Assembly (NCBI GenBank): GCA_020226215.1
Contig: CM035226.1
Location: 96,124,895 to 96,188,894, forward strand
DNA: 64,000 nucleotides
Direction: 5' to 3'
From: Sindora glabra
Taxonomy: Eukaryota; Streptophyta; Magnoliopsida; Fabales; Fabaceae
The notes below the pieces were generated by a model. The model saw only the letters and a list, made by a program, of their open reading frames with translations, was not told where the DNA came from and did no database searches. Of the stretch, positions 12,001-24,660 are shown one piece after another; the stretch's first letter is position 1, and every line of letters starts with the position of its first letter. A program made the translations under genes and the position numbers.

Positions 12001-13169
12001 TATTTGTTATGAAGAAACTAATCAGTGCCTTCTTTTGCATTTTTGTGGAAATGAGCTCTTTCATTGAATTGCTTCATTATTTCATATTTTTTATCCTTTG
12101 AGGACTGCTTATAATTAGAACACCATTTAATGGACTATTTTCTTTCCAAAATTAGAAATTTATAGTGGAAACCTATTCTACAGTATTGATACTCTCAATA
12201 ATAACCTCATGGGAAACCTAATTTTGAGAAAAGTTGAAAAAGCATGGGGAGATTTCATAGTTTTCATTGTTAAAACAACACTTGGAAATATCCCATCCTT
12301 TATTGATATGTTGTGTAAAATTTCTTCAATTGGTCCAAAGATGTTTCACTAACTAATGAACTAATTTAAGAATTCATACTTTGTGTTCTAAAGGAAATAG
12401 AACAACTAAGAATGCTTAAAATTTTTATTTTGAAAATAATAGTATTATATTAGGCCTTTTGATAGTTCCGATATGAATACCTAATTGCATCAAAGGATTT
12501 TGAAAAATTTCCATCAAAATAGTTCTTGCCCCAATCAAATAATGAAAGAATTTGTTTTAGAAGTTAAATAAGTTATTAAGATAGGATCATCCTTACTTAG
12601 ATTATGTTCAATTCCAACTGAGCTAGAACCCTCCAAGATTAACTTATAGAACTCTTTGGCATGACCTTTGGAGTTTCTGAGATGAAATGCTATCCTTTTG
12701 GAAAGCCTATTGCAATGACCTCTTTGGGATCTTTGCTCCAATATTTAGGTTTATTTTGGAGAATATTTTAGACGTTTGACTTTTTGATGTATTTGATGAC
12801 TACTTTATTTGGTTTAGGTTTTATAGGCACAACAATCTTTAAGGAAGTTCCTACTATTGTTATTTGATTTTTGGATTTGGATATAGCTTGAAGAATTTAA
12901 GATTGGTTAAGGACAAAGTCTATTGAATCTTCTTTTTCAACTATATCTACCCTTGATTTTTTTACTAGTTTAAGAGGCAAATGCCTAGAAAGTTTCAATT
13001 GAAAAGTTGCAATCATCAATTGTATAGGATTTTAGGGTTAATGGATTTTGATGAAATGGTTGCTCCTTACTTCCTCTTTCCTTTGAAATTTGGTTTTGTA
13101 TTTTTGGAATTTAAGTCTAAAGGAGGATCATCATCATTTTTTTTGGCATTGCTATCATCCCTCTGAAAA

Positions 13170-14290
13170 TTTTCTTATAAGTCAATCCAATAAAGAATTG
13201 AAAAACCTTTAATATGCTTTATATCAAAATTAGAGATGCTTAAAATTACTTGTCAATGGGAAAAAATTTGTTTTGATGCAATATTTTAAATGTCTTTTTC
13301 TAAACTTTTGTGCAAATCTACAATCAACATAAATTTTGAATTCATGATTTAATAACTCACTTTGAAATTTTTTAACATAAAAAAGAATTGCTGAAATTTT
13401 CTTTTTCTAGAGTTGAATAATTTTATTATGCATCATCCAATGTTTTGAAGTGAATGCAACTAGAATTGATGCATTAGTTTCAATAACTTTTAATCTAGCT
13501 AAATTAGCTATAAGTAGATATAGAAAAGTCTTGACCTAAGACTTGGTTTTATGAACAATATGGATATGAGTATTTCTCCAAAGAGGATTGTTCTTTAGAT
13601 GATCATGATAAGGTTAGATCAAATTGGACATTTGAGGAAAGAAATTAGAGATACAATTTAAATATCCTAAAAATCTTTGCAATTAGGCTTTGATAATAAT
13701 TTGATCATGAAATTTATAAACAAATTGAATTGCTCTTTCAATTGTAGTGATAATTCCTTAGAAAATATAATGTCCAAGAAAACAAACTTTGTTTTTAAAT
13801 AGAGTGATTTTTGTTTCTAAGATAGCAAGACCATCTCTTTGAGCAATTTCTAAGAAAACATTGAAATGCTTAAAATGTTGATCAATATTTTCTAAAAATG
13901 CTAAAACATCATTAATGTAAACAATGATGAATTTTGGTGAAAGGATTGCAAATATCATTTATAATCCTTGAAAATTTTAAAGGTGAATTTTTTAGGTCAA
14001 AAGGCATCACTTTCCATTGAAATTGTCCAAATTAAATTATGAATGTTGTTTTCTACCTATTCTAAGGCTTTATTTTGGTTTCACTAAAATCCATATTTCA
14101 TATCAAATTTTGAAAAGATTTTCACAAAATGCAAATGATTTAAAAGATTCTTTTTATTTGGTATATTGGATACTTTATCCTTTGAAGAGCTTTATTGAAA
14201 GGTTCATAATTGTTTACAAGCCTTGTAATTCCTTACTAAATTTCAACATTTCTATTGACATAAAATGTTGTACATGAACAAGGACTTTTG
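13170..14290 (-). pseudogene. Reverse transcriptase–RNase H relic of the pararetrovirus-like copy 1
   Basis: The minus strand shows the FYVN, INYK-like, FSKFD, PFG/MPF and YxDD landmarks of an RT palm domain in the expected order. The catalytic YxDD is YIND at 13919-13908, so the first aspartate is lost. A FLGHYI block follows (about 13770), then RNase H-like sequence down to about 13170. Several stops interrupt it. The only uninterrupted stretch of note is 13958-13758. Confidence 0.6.
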
Positions 14291-14879
14291 CTTTTGCTAA
14301 TGATCCCTATTGCAAGAAGATTATTAATTTCCTTCTAGCAACATTCTAGGAACTCCTAGTTCATTTGATTCACCTAACTTTGGTGGGAATTTACTTTTCT
14401 AAAAAATCCTTTTCACATGGCTAATTGACCATATGTTGTTTTCTTTTCTAAAAAGCATTTAGAAGGTTAGAACAAATTTGGTTAACTCTACCATTTTCTT
14501 AGGACTTAATCCCTAAACAATTGAGTAGCCAATTATTGTTTGATCTATCTAAAGGAGATTTCCTTAGAGAGATAGTTGATTTGATTTTGCTTACATTTAA
14601 TCAAATTGAGTTCTTTAAAGATACGTTCCTTTAAAAATTGGAAAACTATCTTTTCTCCTAGAACCGTTACTATCATCCCCTTATTAAATATACGATGTTA
14701 ACGTATAGATGAAAAGAGTTCCAATGATAAGGATAAATTTTGTACATGCAGGAAAGATTACATGACTTTGTTAGAGGAGTTGACTATTTATACATTTGGA
14801 TGTTTATAACTGCTTCGAAGATGAGAACCATTAGTAGACCTAAGGCATTCTTTGTTTTTTTTTTTTTTGAAGAATTTGG

Positions 14880-15060
14880 TGGGTAATAGACCTTCTTGAA
14901 TGCTCTCAAGATTAGCACTTGTATCAAATAAGGCTATAATTTTTATCAATCACTTTTTACCAATTTGATAGTGATATAGAATTTTTGGATAAGTGTTCTA
15001 GAAATGAATCCCAAGAGATTACCTTGATTTTTCTCCTTTTCTAATTCTTTTTCTATTGGA
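14880..15060 (-). pseudogene. Aspartic protease relic of pararetrovirus-like copy 1
   Basis: The minus strand reads ALFDTSAN followed by SIQEGLLPT at about 14931-14880. The active-site triplet is D-T-S where a retroviral-type protease needs D-T/S-G, so the copy could not be active even if it were translated. Confidence 0.5.
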
Positions 15061-15558
15061 CCTTCTTGAATTTTGGAAAGAATTAAACTATAAAGTTCCT
15101 ATTACTCTCTAATTTCTTTAATTTATATGTTTAGAAGATTTATTTTAGATAACAAATCTTACAAAGTTACAAGTTTAGTACTTTCTTATTTAAATCTTTT
15201 GAATACATCTTTAAATTGTAAATAATCGCTACAAGAAGTTTGCTAGAAGGAGAAAGTTTGTCTATGGTTTACTTGAACTTTTGGAGATAATCTTTCTTGT
15301 GTTCATTATCAAGCAATGTACTTATAATATCTAAAAGAAGATCTTGTTCTTTGTAAGAACATTTATCTTCTTTTTGAATGATGATTCCTTAATTTTTAAA
15401 GATATTTTATCATCATTTAGTAGTTGTGTTGCTTTTTGAACTTAATGAACCTCTACTAAAAACTCCTATGATCTAGATGAATGTTTAGCTAATAAGTTAC
15501 ATTTTTTATTGAGAATGTTCTGATCAAGTTTAAGATTCCTAATTTCTCTATTTAACCT

Positions 15559-15600
15559 ACAATACTTTGCTATATGTCTTGGTTTGTTGCAGTTAAAACA
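15559..15600 (-). other. CCHC zinc knuckle of coat protein relic
   Basis: Fourteen codons on the minus strand give C-x2-C-x4-H-x4-C (CFNCNKPRHIAKYC), with all four metal ligands intact although the surrounding frame is decayed. Confidence 0.65.
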
Positions 15601-16744
15601 AATTATCTAATATTTTGATTTGGTGGAAGTGTATATGACTTGCTTCTTGTGTGGCTTTATGTGAGTTGGTTGCCTAGGTTCAGCTTGTTGCTAAACTCTA
15701 GGCTTGTGCTTAGGCTTGAGGGTAGGTGAACCTAGAGTTTTAGCAAAAAGAACCTAATTCTCTTTTATTTAAGAATTTTCCTTGGAAAATTGCCTCTAAA
15801 TTTTATCATCTTGACATATTTTAAAGGATACCTTTTGAAAATAACTTACTAATTATCAATAAGTAAACTGCTCATAGAAAAATTATCCATTGAACTAATT
15901 TTTAATTTTTCCTTAACCTTATTTCCTAATGATCTAGGAAATCTTATGAAGGATTCCTCCTTCAAAAAAGGTTGGTTGCTATTAGACTTAGAGTAAATCT
16001 TATTGAAGAAGATATCCCTATATTATCTAAAGTCTAATAAGATTCTACACTTAAGGTTTGAAATAAGTTTAGTTGATTTGTCTTCCCATAACCCAGGGTC
16101 TCTTATGGAGTGCTTGGTGAGAGTGCAAATCAAGGTGTTTATAACATCTAGAATAGTTTGATTAGTAGGTCCTATAATTACTAATCCATAGGGATCAACC
16201 TTAATAAATTCTATGATTAAGATTTTCTTAATTTTTGTGAGATGCTTATTTTACCATCCTATAAGTTGGTCAATGAAACCTTTAATCAGAATAACTTATG
16301 TGTCAACATTTATATAAGTTGTATGGTAGGTTGTACTAACCATGTTCATTTGCTTATGGGTATTGAAAATTTCATCTTCGAATTTACCATCTATGTTCCA
16401 TTGATTGACATTATTCTCATTTTAAGAATTTTGAATAATTTAGGATTTTTCTTTTATGCTTTGATTAGGGAAGCTAACTCTAATTTAATACAAGTTTTAA
16501 GGTACTTTCTAGTTTTCTTCTCTTTTGATGGCTTCTATTTTGGGTTTGTGGCCTTCTTGTGAAAATAATTCAAAAGTTTATCCAAAACTTAATTTTGCTA
16601 GCTATAGATTTGGCCAACACTTAGGAGTACTTATCCATTTTTGGGACACCTAATTTTTTTCTTTTTAAAGCCATCAATGAATAATCCCTAACATCAATTA
16701 ATCTGTCACTAACAAAGTTCAAATCTTATAAAATTACTCTTTTG

Positions 16745-17289
16745 ATTGATGTGATTTCTCCTTAGAAAATATAATGACCAAGAAACCAAGTTTTTGTTTT
16801 AAACAAAGATATTTTTATTTTTGAAATAGCTAAACCATTTCTTTAAGCAATTTAAGGGGAAACACTTAAATGTTTTAAGTGTTATTCAATATTTTCTAAA
16901 AATACTAAAACATCATTAATGTGAATAATGATGAATTTGATAAAAGGATTATAATATCATTCATAATGTTTTGAAAATCTAATGGTGCATTTTTTAAGTT
17001 TAAAGACTTCACATTCCATTCAAATTGTTCAAATAAGATTGTGAATGTTATCTTATACCTATTCTTAAGCTTTATTTAAATTTACCAAAAATCAAATTTC
17101 ATGCCAAACTTGGAAAAAATTTACTAAATGAAGTCTATTTAACAAGTTCTTTTATATTTGGGATTTGATATTTTATACATTAAAGAGCTTTATTAAGAGG
17201 TTTGTAATTGATTGCAAGCCTTGAAGTGCCATATTTGTTTTCATCATTTTTTATTGATGTAAAATATTAAGCATGACCAAAGACTTTTA
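16745..17289 (-). pseudogene. Second pararetrovirus-like RT fragment
   Basis: This is a diverged duplicate of 13750-14290 in the same orientation, alignable almost end to end (CCTTAGAAAATATAATG at 16751 and 13754, then matching landmarks to about 17280). Its YxDD motif is HIND (about 16923-16912). It is cut off at 17289, exactly where a CACTA-like terminus begins. It is either a head-to-tail neighbour of copy 1 or a separate fragment. Confidence 0.55.
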
Positions 17290-18201
17290 CACTACTATAG
17301 AATTGCATTTCTATGACAGTCAATAGATGTCTATCATAAGAAAATTTTACATTTATATTATATATTAACATGATGATATTTTTGAAATTATTGAGATGAA
17401 TAAGATGATAGTTTCTAAATGATTGACATTTATAGTGAAGAGATGACACTATATGAATTTCCATGGAAACTTAAGATAATATTTAAATTAGAAATTATTT
17501 TATATAGTTATGTAATGACACTATTAAAATTTCCATGTGAACTTAATATAATGGTTAAATAAAAATTAATATCATTTTTTCATGGTCAACATGTTTGAAA
17601 ATAAATATGATATTAATACATCAATCTCATTAATAACAATGTCATAAGTTAATTAGAATAGTTATGCTTAAAAAGGATAGAGGAAATTAAGATGTTAATT
17701 TTTAGAGCAACTGATGTTGAAATTGATTACTTAGTGGTATTTTTGTAAATATCATCTAAACTTTATATGCCTATTTTTTGTCAATATAAAGTCATTTATT
17801 AAATATATCTATTTTCTAGTAAGAAATCAATGTGTAATTATTTTGTCTTCATAACATTCATTTGCTTCTTTGTTTCCTATGAATTTTGCTTTGTGAAACC
17901 AATTCTCTAGCATCATCTCAGCCATTGAAATTTGTCTGGCAAGTCCTAAACCATCATCACATCTTTTTTGTACTCAAAGTTCACTTCATGGTCATTCTAA
18001 TCATCAACAAATTTTGTCAAGTATGTTTTCCTTTCTCATTTTTGTTGTATTTTTGCATATTAAGTGATTAAATTTGACTTTGTCTAATTAGGATGTTTAT
18101 ATACCTGCATAATGGCATTATGAAAGCTTTGTTCATTGTTAGGTTTCAAATTATACTATATGTTATGTCTAGTGAAGCTTTTTAAGTTTAGTTGCACTTA
18201 A
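17290..18201. mobile_element. CACTA-like left terminus and unassigned interior
   Basis: CACTACTATAGAATTGC at 17290 closely matches, inverted, the element end at 57321 (CACTACTACAAAATTGC, 15 of 17 bases). Just inside, TGACAGTCAATAGATGTCTATCA forms short inverted motifs like CACTA subterminal repeats. The start coincides with the break in the viral RT fragment. I could not find a matching right terminus before the Copia LTR at 18202, so the element is partial. The rest (17500-18200) has no recognisable gene. Confidence 0.35.
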
Positions 18202-19880
18202 TGTTGGTGTGTGTTCTTAAAGCTAATCATAGAGATGATTGTAATATTACACAATGTATTACGTTTCATTTTAACAATACAATTATTATATTTAGTTTTA
18301 TTTTATTTTGTGTAAATTATAACTTAAATATAATAATTGTCCTTGGAATAGCTTTGCTATTCCTAAAATGCCCCTATTTAAGTATTATTACAAAAAAAAG
18401 ATAGTAATAATACATCGAAACTAGCATGTATAGTGATTGATAATTATGAATCATGGATATGTAATATTAAGTCAATACATGAGTACATTGTTAGTGAATA
18501 ATGTACTGGACTGACCCACTATTAGAATACTGCATGGATAGACGTATCATTAGTTATTCTTATATGACCATAAATGCACATAGTCCTTTGACCTGAAGTA
18601 ACTATAATTCCTTACATGAGGAGTTACTCACTTTGATGTTGTCCTATGTCACCTTTAATTAGGATGATGAGTAGAGCATTGATTGGGTGTGTCACGAATC
18701 ATGCAGAGGGAAGTGAATGATATAGATGAGATTTTGTTACTCTTGTATAAAAGAGAGATATCCTTAGGCCCCTTGATTGAGTGAGACTTAGAAATGCATG
18801 ACCATGCTCAATTGGATCAATATGTGATATTGATAATTTATTTTAAGTCTACTCAGTATCAAAAAATATAAATTGAACATTAGCGAGGATGACACACTCT
18901 ATACCTTCGGTTCGATTTAGATATTGTTACAAAAGGGATTATGATGCAAAGCGTTGATCATATATTAGGTAGATACCGAATTATAGACATTCTTACTATT
19001 TAAGTGGCAGTGATGTATTGCTAGATACCGCTCACTATCTATGGCCCAAAATGAGTTATTATCAATGTAGTAAGAACCTACAGGGTCACACAAAAGGAGT
19101 AGGAATGAGATAGTAATTAATTGAATTTTAGTTAGATTGAACTTTTAGTTAGAGTAAAATTCAATTAATTGGACTTATTTTCATGCATATATATTATTAT
19201 TCAGATAATAATATGTTTTTCATGTAATATATATATAATATTATGTTATATTATTTGATATTAAAGTAATATCGGATAATAACATTATTAGATATTAGAT
19301 AATTATATTATGAGATAATATTATTATCTAATATAAGATAATTATATGCTAATTTAATATTAGATAATTATATTATGAGATAATGCAATTATCTAATATT
19401 AGATAATTAATAAATAAGTCTTATCTCTCCTCACTCTCTCTACGATAAGGATAAGGTGATAGTTGTTAAAATGTGATTAGGATTCTTTTCAAACATTATC
19501 CTAGTAGGACTAGGATTGTGACATGCCTTAGTTCTATAAAAAGGACTTGAAGGTAGCACTTTGTATACACGTGTATAAGCTTCAACAAAACCCTAAATCA
19601 CTTAGAAAATGCCCAATCCTAATCCTAGTAAAAGAGACTAATCCTAGCAGTTTCGTGGAGGGGAGTGGTCATTGTTCACTCCGTATGGATACTGTAGAGA
19701 CACTGTACCTTCTAGTCGGCATTTGATTCATCTCGATCTTTCCAGGATTCGTTCAGAAAGAATACAAACAAAAATAAGGTAAAACCCTAATATTGATTTA
19801 TGCTATTTTGCATGAATCCTAGGTAGGAATTGGATCAAAATTTTAAAATTTCACTGCATATGTTGATCTGAATCCTAACA
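18202..19880 (+). repeat. 5' LTR of truncated Ty1/Copia element 1
   Basis: The LTR starts TGTTGG and ends CCTAACA and is followed directly by a tRNA-Met primer binding site. It is 1679 bp and aligns along its full length with the solo LTR at 34290-35962. U3 holds AT-rich palindromic repeats (19205-19415). A TATA box (CTATAAAAAG) lies at 19534 and the downstream part would be R-U5. The five bases before it are CTTAA; no matching 3' LTR or duplication exists because the element's right half is missing. Confidence 0.88.
19534..19543 (+). promoter_or_regulatory. TATA box of Copia element 1 LTR
   Basis: CTATAAAAAG about 350 bp before the LTR end; the solo LTR has the same site at 35618. It is the likely LTR transcription start signal. 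Confidence 0.6.
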
Positions 19881-19881
19881 G

Positions 19882-19893
19882 TGGTATCAGAGC
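19882..19893 (+). other. Primer binding site (initiator tRNA-Met) of Copia element 1
   Basis: TGGTATCAGAGC one base after the LTR is the standard plant Copia PBS, complementary to the 3' end of initiator methionine tRNA. Confidence 0.9.
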
Positions 19894-21883
19894 TTCTTGC
19901 AAAACATAAATTCAATTATATGTTTTACTGATTTTTAAATATTTATATGATAAATATTTTATTTTAGTTTAAATTGGAATTGTGTGTTTTGATGAATATT
20001 TATTTGATAAATAAAATAAAATTAGTTTCTATTTAAACCAGATATATATAAACTCATGTTTGGTTCTAATTTCATAGATATATACGATATATATAATTTG
20101 TATTTTGATTTTGATTAGGAATTAATGAGATTAATTGAATGAATTTGATTATGTGTTTTTTGGTTCATATTCAAATCTGTTTCATGTGTAAATTTTAGGT
20201 TTTGAATTAAATCTAAATCTATTTTTGTAATTGATTCTGGATTCTATTTTGATAAGAACTAATAGGATTAATTGCATGTACATGATTTAATATGTGAAAA
20301 TTATTTTTTGAAATAAGAAAGCTTTGTTATGAATCAAAATTAATCATATTTATTCCTTAAATCAGTTTCTATATATGTGATATACTCTATGTTTATGAAT
20401 ACAATCTATTCTGGATAGAAATAATGTGATTAGTTCTGAGCTTGTCTTCATATATAGATCAATTTAAATTCATTTAATGTGATTAAATAAATTTGGACTC
20501 ATGTATGAAGCATATGCATGAATGGTTTAATGTATTTGAACTTCGTTGGATCTATTTGATATAATAAAATTTGTCCACTATGTTTTGATGTAAATCCTAC
20601 TTCAAAACTGTAATTTGAGTGTCAAATAAGGTTGAATTGTTCGACTAAAGGGGTGTGTCAATTGTTGGCAGAAAAATTGCAATCTAAATGTCAAATGAAT
20701 TCAATTTTTTATAGCACTGTCATGCTAACTCTGTGTAGCGTTCAAAAATTATTTTTGTTCTTAAGACACTATTTTAAAATAAGATTTTTGATGATTCATG
20801 TTATGAAAATATATGTGTTAATTATCTTACTTATCTTGTTTGTTAGCACTTATTACATATGATACATGATTGTGTTGCATAGTATAGCCCTTGGAACTTT
20901 TATGGATGGTTTTTAAATACAACATGTGTGTCGTGTCTTCCTCTATTTTTCTAATGTATATTCTCTTCTCGTTTCACTCCCCCCAAATGTAACTCAGGGT
21001 TTCTGTTATAAAATTGTAATCATAATGGAGCAATCCTGGCTTAGAACGAGGAGATGCTAAAGAGCTATGAGACTAAAAGAAGCTAAGCAGTTAGTTTAGG
21101 AATATCATTAGAAAATAGAATTTTGGGCCATACTATGTGACATTTTGATTTCTTTATTATGTGATGATATTGATGAGCATGCATTTACTATGTGATAGCA
21201 TATGTTCTTGCTATATGATAATTTTATCCATTGCTTGATATGTGATATGCAACAATCTATTTTATTCATTTACTTTATATGATGTATGAGATATGCTAGA
21301 TATATTGCATGAATAAATAGGCTAGTTATGGTGAGATCTAATAATGATTAAGTTAAAATCCCTCATCTAAAATATTAAGTCAGTAATAATTAATGATGCC
21401 TTCCAATGTTTGGCACTCATCAAGGCCTCAATCGACATAAGGTAGGTTTGTCAAAGCAAAGTACCTCATTTATCTTGGTGAGACGCGACTAGATAATAGT
21501 GATATCCGAATGTCAAATATTGAGTTCGACTTAACTAGGATATCTTAATAGGATTGAGACCTAGAGGCATAAAGTTAGGTTTTCGTTCATAAGATGGACT
21601 AGAACAAGAGTTGTTCACCTAATTATCCAAGAGTTGTATATGATACAATTGGCAAGTGTTGCCTACCTAAATAAATAAGTTTTAGGTGATTAGCCAAAGC
21701 TAACTTAAAGCTTGGTGAAATATGGATCTTAGCCTACTAGAAAGCTTAGACAATGTGACTTTCCAAATTAATAGTGAGGGCTATTAATTTGAATAAAATA
21801 GTGAGAGGTATATTTAATAAAATACCTTATTAAATGTTTGAAACTTAATACTTACTTTGCATATTTCTTTCATAGATAACTAA

Positions 21884-24117
21884 TGGCTAATACATCAAAT
21901 AACATATCACTATGATCGGTCCTTAAGAAGGACAAATTGAATGGGACAAACTTCCTGGAATGGTACAAGAATTTAAGGATAGTTCTCAAACATGAGCGAA
22001 AAATATATGTCCTAAAGGAACCTATTCCTCAAGAACTTAAAGCTGATGCCTCTCGGGCTCAAAGGGATGCTTATAAGAAGCATCATGATGACACATTAGA
22101 TGTCAGTTGTTTCATGTTAGCTACCATGGACTCTAAGCTTCAGAAGCAACATGAGAACATGGAAGCTTATGACATGCTTGAGCATCTTAAGAAGCTTTAT
22201 GAAGGTTAAGCTCAGCATAAAAGGTTTAAGGTAACAAAAGCATTATTTCAGTGCAAACTGGCAGAAGGAAACCCTATTAAGCCTCATGTACTCAAAATAA
22301 TTGGGTATGTTAAGAACCTTGAGAGATTGGGTGCTCTATTAGGCTAAAAGTTGGCCACTAACTTAATTCTACAATCATTGCCACAAAGTTATGGTCAATT
22401 CATCATGAATTACAACATGAATGAAATTGACAAACCACTACCAGAACTGTTAAGCATGTTAAGAACTACTAAACAAAATTTGCAAAAGACTAAACCCAAT
22501 ACCATAATGATGGTTTAAAAGGGCAAAGGTAAGGGCAAAAACAATAAGGATTCTAAATCCAAAGGCAAGCCTAAGTCTAAGTCTTCTTCACTAAAACCAA
22601 AAGAGGGTGTGGCTAAGGAAAGGACATGCTTCCATTGCGGTCAGACTGGACATTGGAAGAGAAACTACAAGATCTATCTAGAAGATCTGAAAAAGAAGAA
22701 AGGAAGTGAGACTTCCGCTTCAAGTATCTATGTTATAGAAATTAATGTTTTTACTTTCACATCTTGGGTATTAGATACCGGATGTAGTTCTCACATTTGC
22801 AAAAATGTGCAGGAACTACAAAGGAGTAGGACTCTAGCTAAAGGCGAAGTGGACCTACGAGTTGACAATGGAGCAAAAGTTGTTGCCCTAGCTGTAGGAA
22901 CATTTCATTTATCTTTACATTCTGGTTTAGTAATTAAATTAGAGGATTGTTATTTTGTGCCTGCTATTAGCAGAAATATTATTTCTATTTCTTGTTTGGA
23001 TAAGAAAGGTTTTTCATTTATAATAAAGAACAAAAGTTGTTCAGTTTATTTAAATGAAATGTTTTACTACAATGAACAAATGTTCAATGGACTCTATATT
23101 CTTGATCTTGAAATGCATGTCTATAACAAAAAAACCAAGTGATTTAAAGAAAATGATTTAAATCTAACCTATCTTTAGCACTGTCATTTGGGCCATATAA
23201 ATGATAGGTGCATATCCAAGCTCTATAAAGATGGATTCTTGGATTCATTTGATTTTGAATCATATGAAGTATAGGAATCTTGTTTATTAGGTAAAATGAC
23301 TAAAGCTCCATTCACTAGACACAGTGAAAGGGCTAATGATCTATTAAGTCTCATACATACTAATGTATGTGAGCCTATTAGTTCACCTACTAGAAGAGGT
23401 TTTTACTACTTAATTATATTTACTGATGACTTCAGCAAATACGAATATGTGTATCTTATGAAACATAAATCAGAATCCTTTGAAAAGTTCAAGGAATTCA
23501 AGAATGAAGTGTAAAACTAACTTGGCAAAAGTATAAAAACATTTCGATTAAATTAAGATGGAGAATACTTAAGCTAAGAATTTGATGATTATCTAAAGGA
23601 GTGTGGTATAGTATCATAACTCACTCCACCTAGCACACCACAATGGAATGGTGTATCAGAGAGGAGGAATCGTACCTTGTTAGACATGGTACGATCTATG
23701 ATAAGTTATATAGATCTTCCTATTTCCTTTTAGAGTCATTTTTTAGAGACAGCTATTTTTTTTGCTCAACCATGTTCCCTCTAAAATGGTTTAAAAGACT
23801 TTATATGAGATATGGATTGGAAAACATCCCAGCTTGTCTTTCATGAAGATTTGGAGTTGCAAGGCTTATGTAAAATATCAAGTTTCTGATAAGCTTGGAC
23901 CTAAATCAGATAAGTGCTACTTTGTAGGGTATCCTAAGGAAACTAAGGGATACTATTTCTACAATCCTAGTGAAGGCAAAGTGTTTGTCACACAAAATGA
24001 TATTTTTCTTGAAAGAGAATTTATCTCTAAGAAAAATAGTGGGAGGAAAGTAGAAATTGAAGAAGTGCAAGACTTACAAAGTAACACTGAACCTATAATA
24101 GAGCTTGGACAAAGACT
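21884..24117 (+). pseudogene. Copia element 1 gag-pol relic (gag, protease, integrase)
   Basis: A gag start at 21884 (MANTSNN) is followed after ten codons by a TGA. Gag similarity continues at 21937-22610 with more stops. A zinc knuckle lies at 22627-22668 (CFHCGQTGHWKRNY), with tyrosine in place of the last cysteine ligand. Protease DTGCSSHIC is at about 22773. The gag-pre-integrase/integrase part contains HLGH (about 23188), FTDDFSKY (about 23421) and TPQWNGVSERRNRT (about 23631-23672). The integrase C-terminal part is seen at 23840-24117. Copia order is protease-integrase-RT, so the copy is cut before RT. Many in-frame stops make it non-functional. Confidence 0.8.
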
Positions 24118-24660
24118 GATAAATGCACAATTGCACTTAATTTCTATGTGTTTCATCACATATTTACTTAATATCTTGTGCAAATTGATTAAAAAAGATA
24201 CTTAGATGCTCGATATTTTGTTTTCAGGCTTTGAAAGGACACATATGAGCATTAGAAAAGGATCCGGAGGCAAAACTATGTGAATTGTGGAGAATTGAAG
24301 CAAATTTGTCCACTTGACAAAGAACACGGGGTATGGGAACCCCGTGTTGAGGGCCGTATACCATTTTGGAATGCTTTGAGGCTTCACTGAATTGCTCAGA
24401 GAAGAACACGGGATTAAACACGGTCCGTGTCATACCCCGTGTATCATACTGTCCTTCGCTTCTGAGGTAAACACAGGGAGTGTCACACCTCGTGTAACAT
24501 GCTGATCAGCCTTCGTTGAAGAATACGGGGTACAACATGAGTCGTGTCATACCCCGTATACATTGCTGCTTAACAATTCGGAGAAGAACACGGGACGTGT
24601 CGCACAACGTGTATCGTGCTGCTCAACTTTCGTTGAGAAAAGGTTAACCATCGCCTATTT
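24118..24660 (+). repeat. LTR fragment (Gypsy-type) with CACGGGG tandem repeats
   Basis: It starts TGATAAATGCACAATTGCAC, a common beginning for plant Gypsy-type LTRs, and replaces the rest of Copia element 1. From 24325 to about 24640 five imperfect units of roughly 55-95 bp recur. Each has GAANACGGGG or a variant and an inverted partner ACCCCGTGT (for example 24325, 24403, 24472, 24521 and 24574). This part is much richer in GC than its surroundings. No right terminus is identified. Confidence 0.5.

Larger units (their letters stand above)
11661..16740 (-). mobile_element. Degenerate endogenous pararetrovirus-like element (Caulimoviridae-type), copy 1
   Basis: Read on the minus strand the block gives, in order, coat-protein-like sequence (about 16.2-15.65 kb), a CCHC zinc knuckle (15600-15559), an aspartic protease site (about 14925), reverse transcriptase (14290-13750) and RNase H (about 13500-13170). 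No integrase follows RNase H, which fits Caulimoviridae better than Ty3/Gypsy elements. All frames are broken by stops and shifts, so the copy is dead. Such insertions are passive relics in many plant genomes. The genus (for example florendovirus- or petuvirus-like) cannot be fixed by eye, and the outer limits are approximate. Confidence 0.55.
19881..24117 (+). mobile_element. Internal region of truncated Ty1/Copia element 1
   Basis: It runs from the primer binding site through a ~2 kb leader (19.9-21.88 kb, no genes seen) to the gag-pol relic at 21884. It ends at 24117, where a different LTR begins (TGATAAATGCAC). Reverse transcriptase, RNase H, polypurine tract and 3' LTR are all missing. 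Confidence 0.8.

Noticed and set aside
13750..14290. RT relic as a Ty3/Gypsy element
   Set aside because: RT landmarks and lack of an integrase after RNase H fit Caulimoviridae better, though a phylogeny would be needed to be certain.
23959..24433. Minus-strand open frames around 24.0-24.4 kb
   Set aside because: They are antisense to the Copia integrase relic and to the CACGGGG repeat array.
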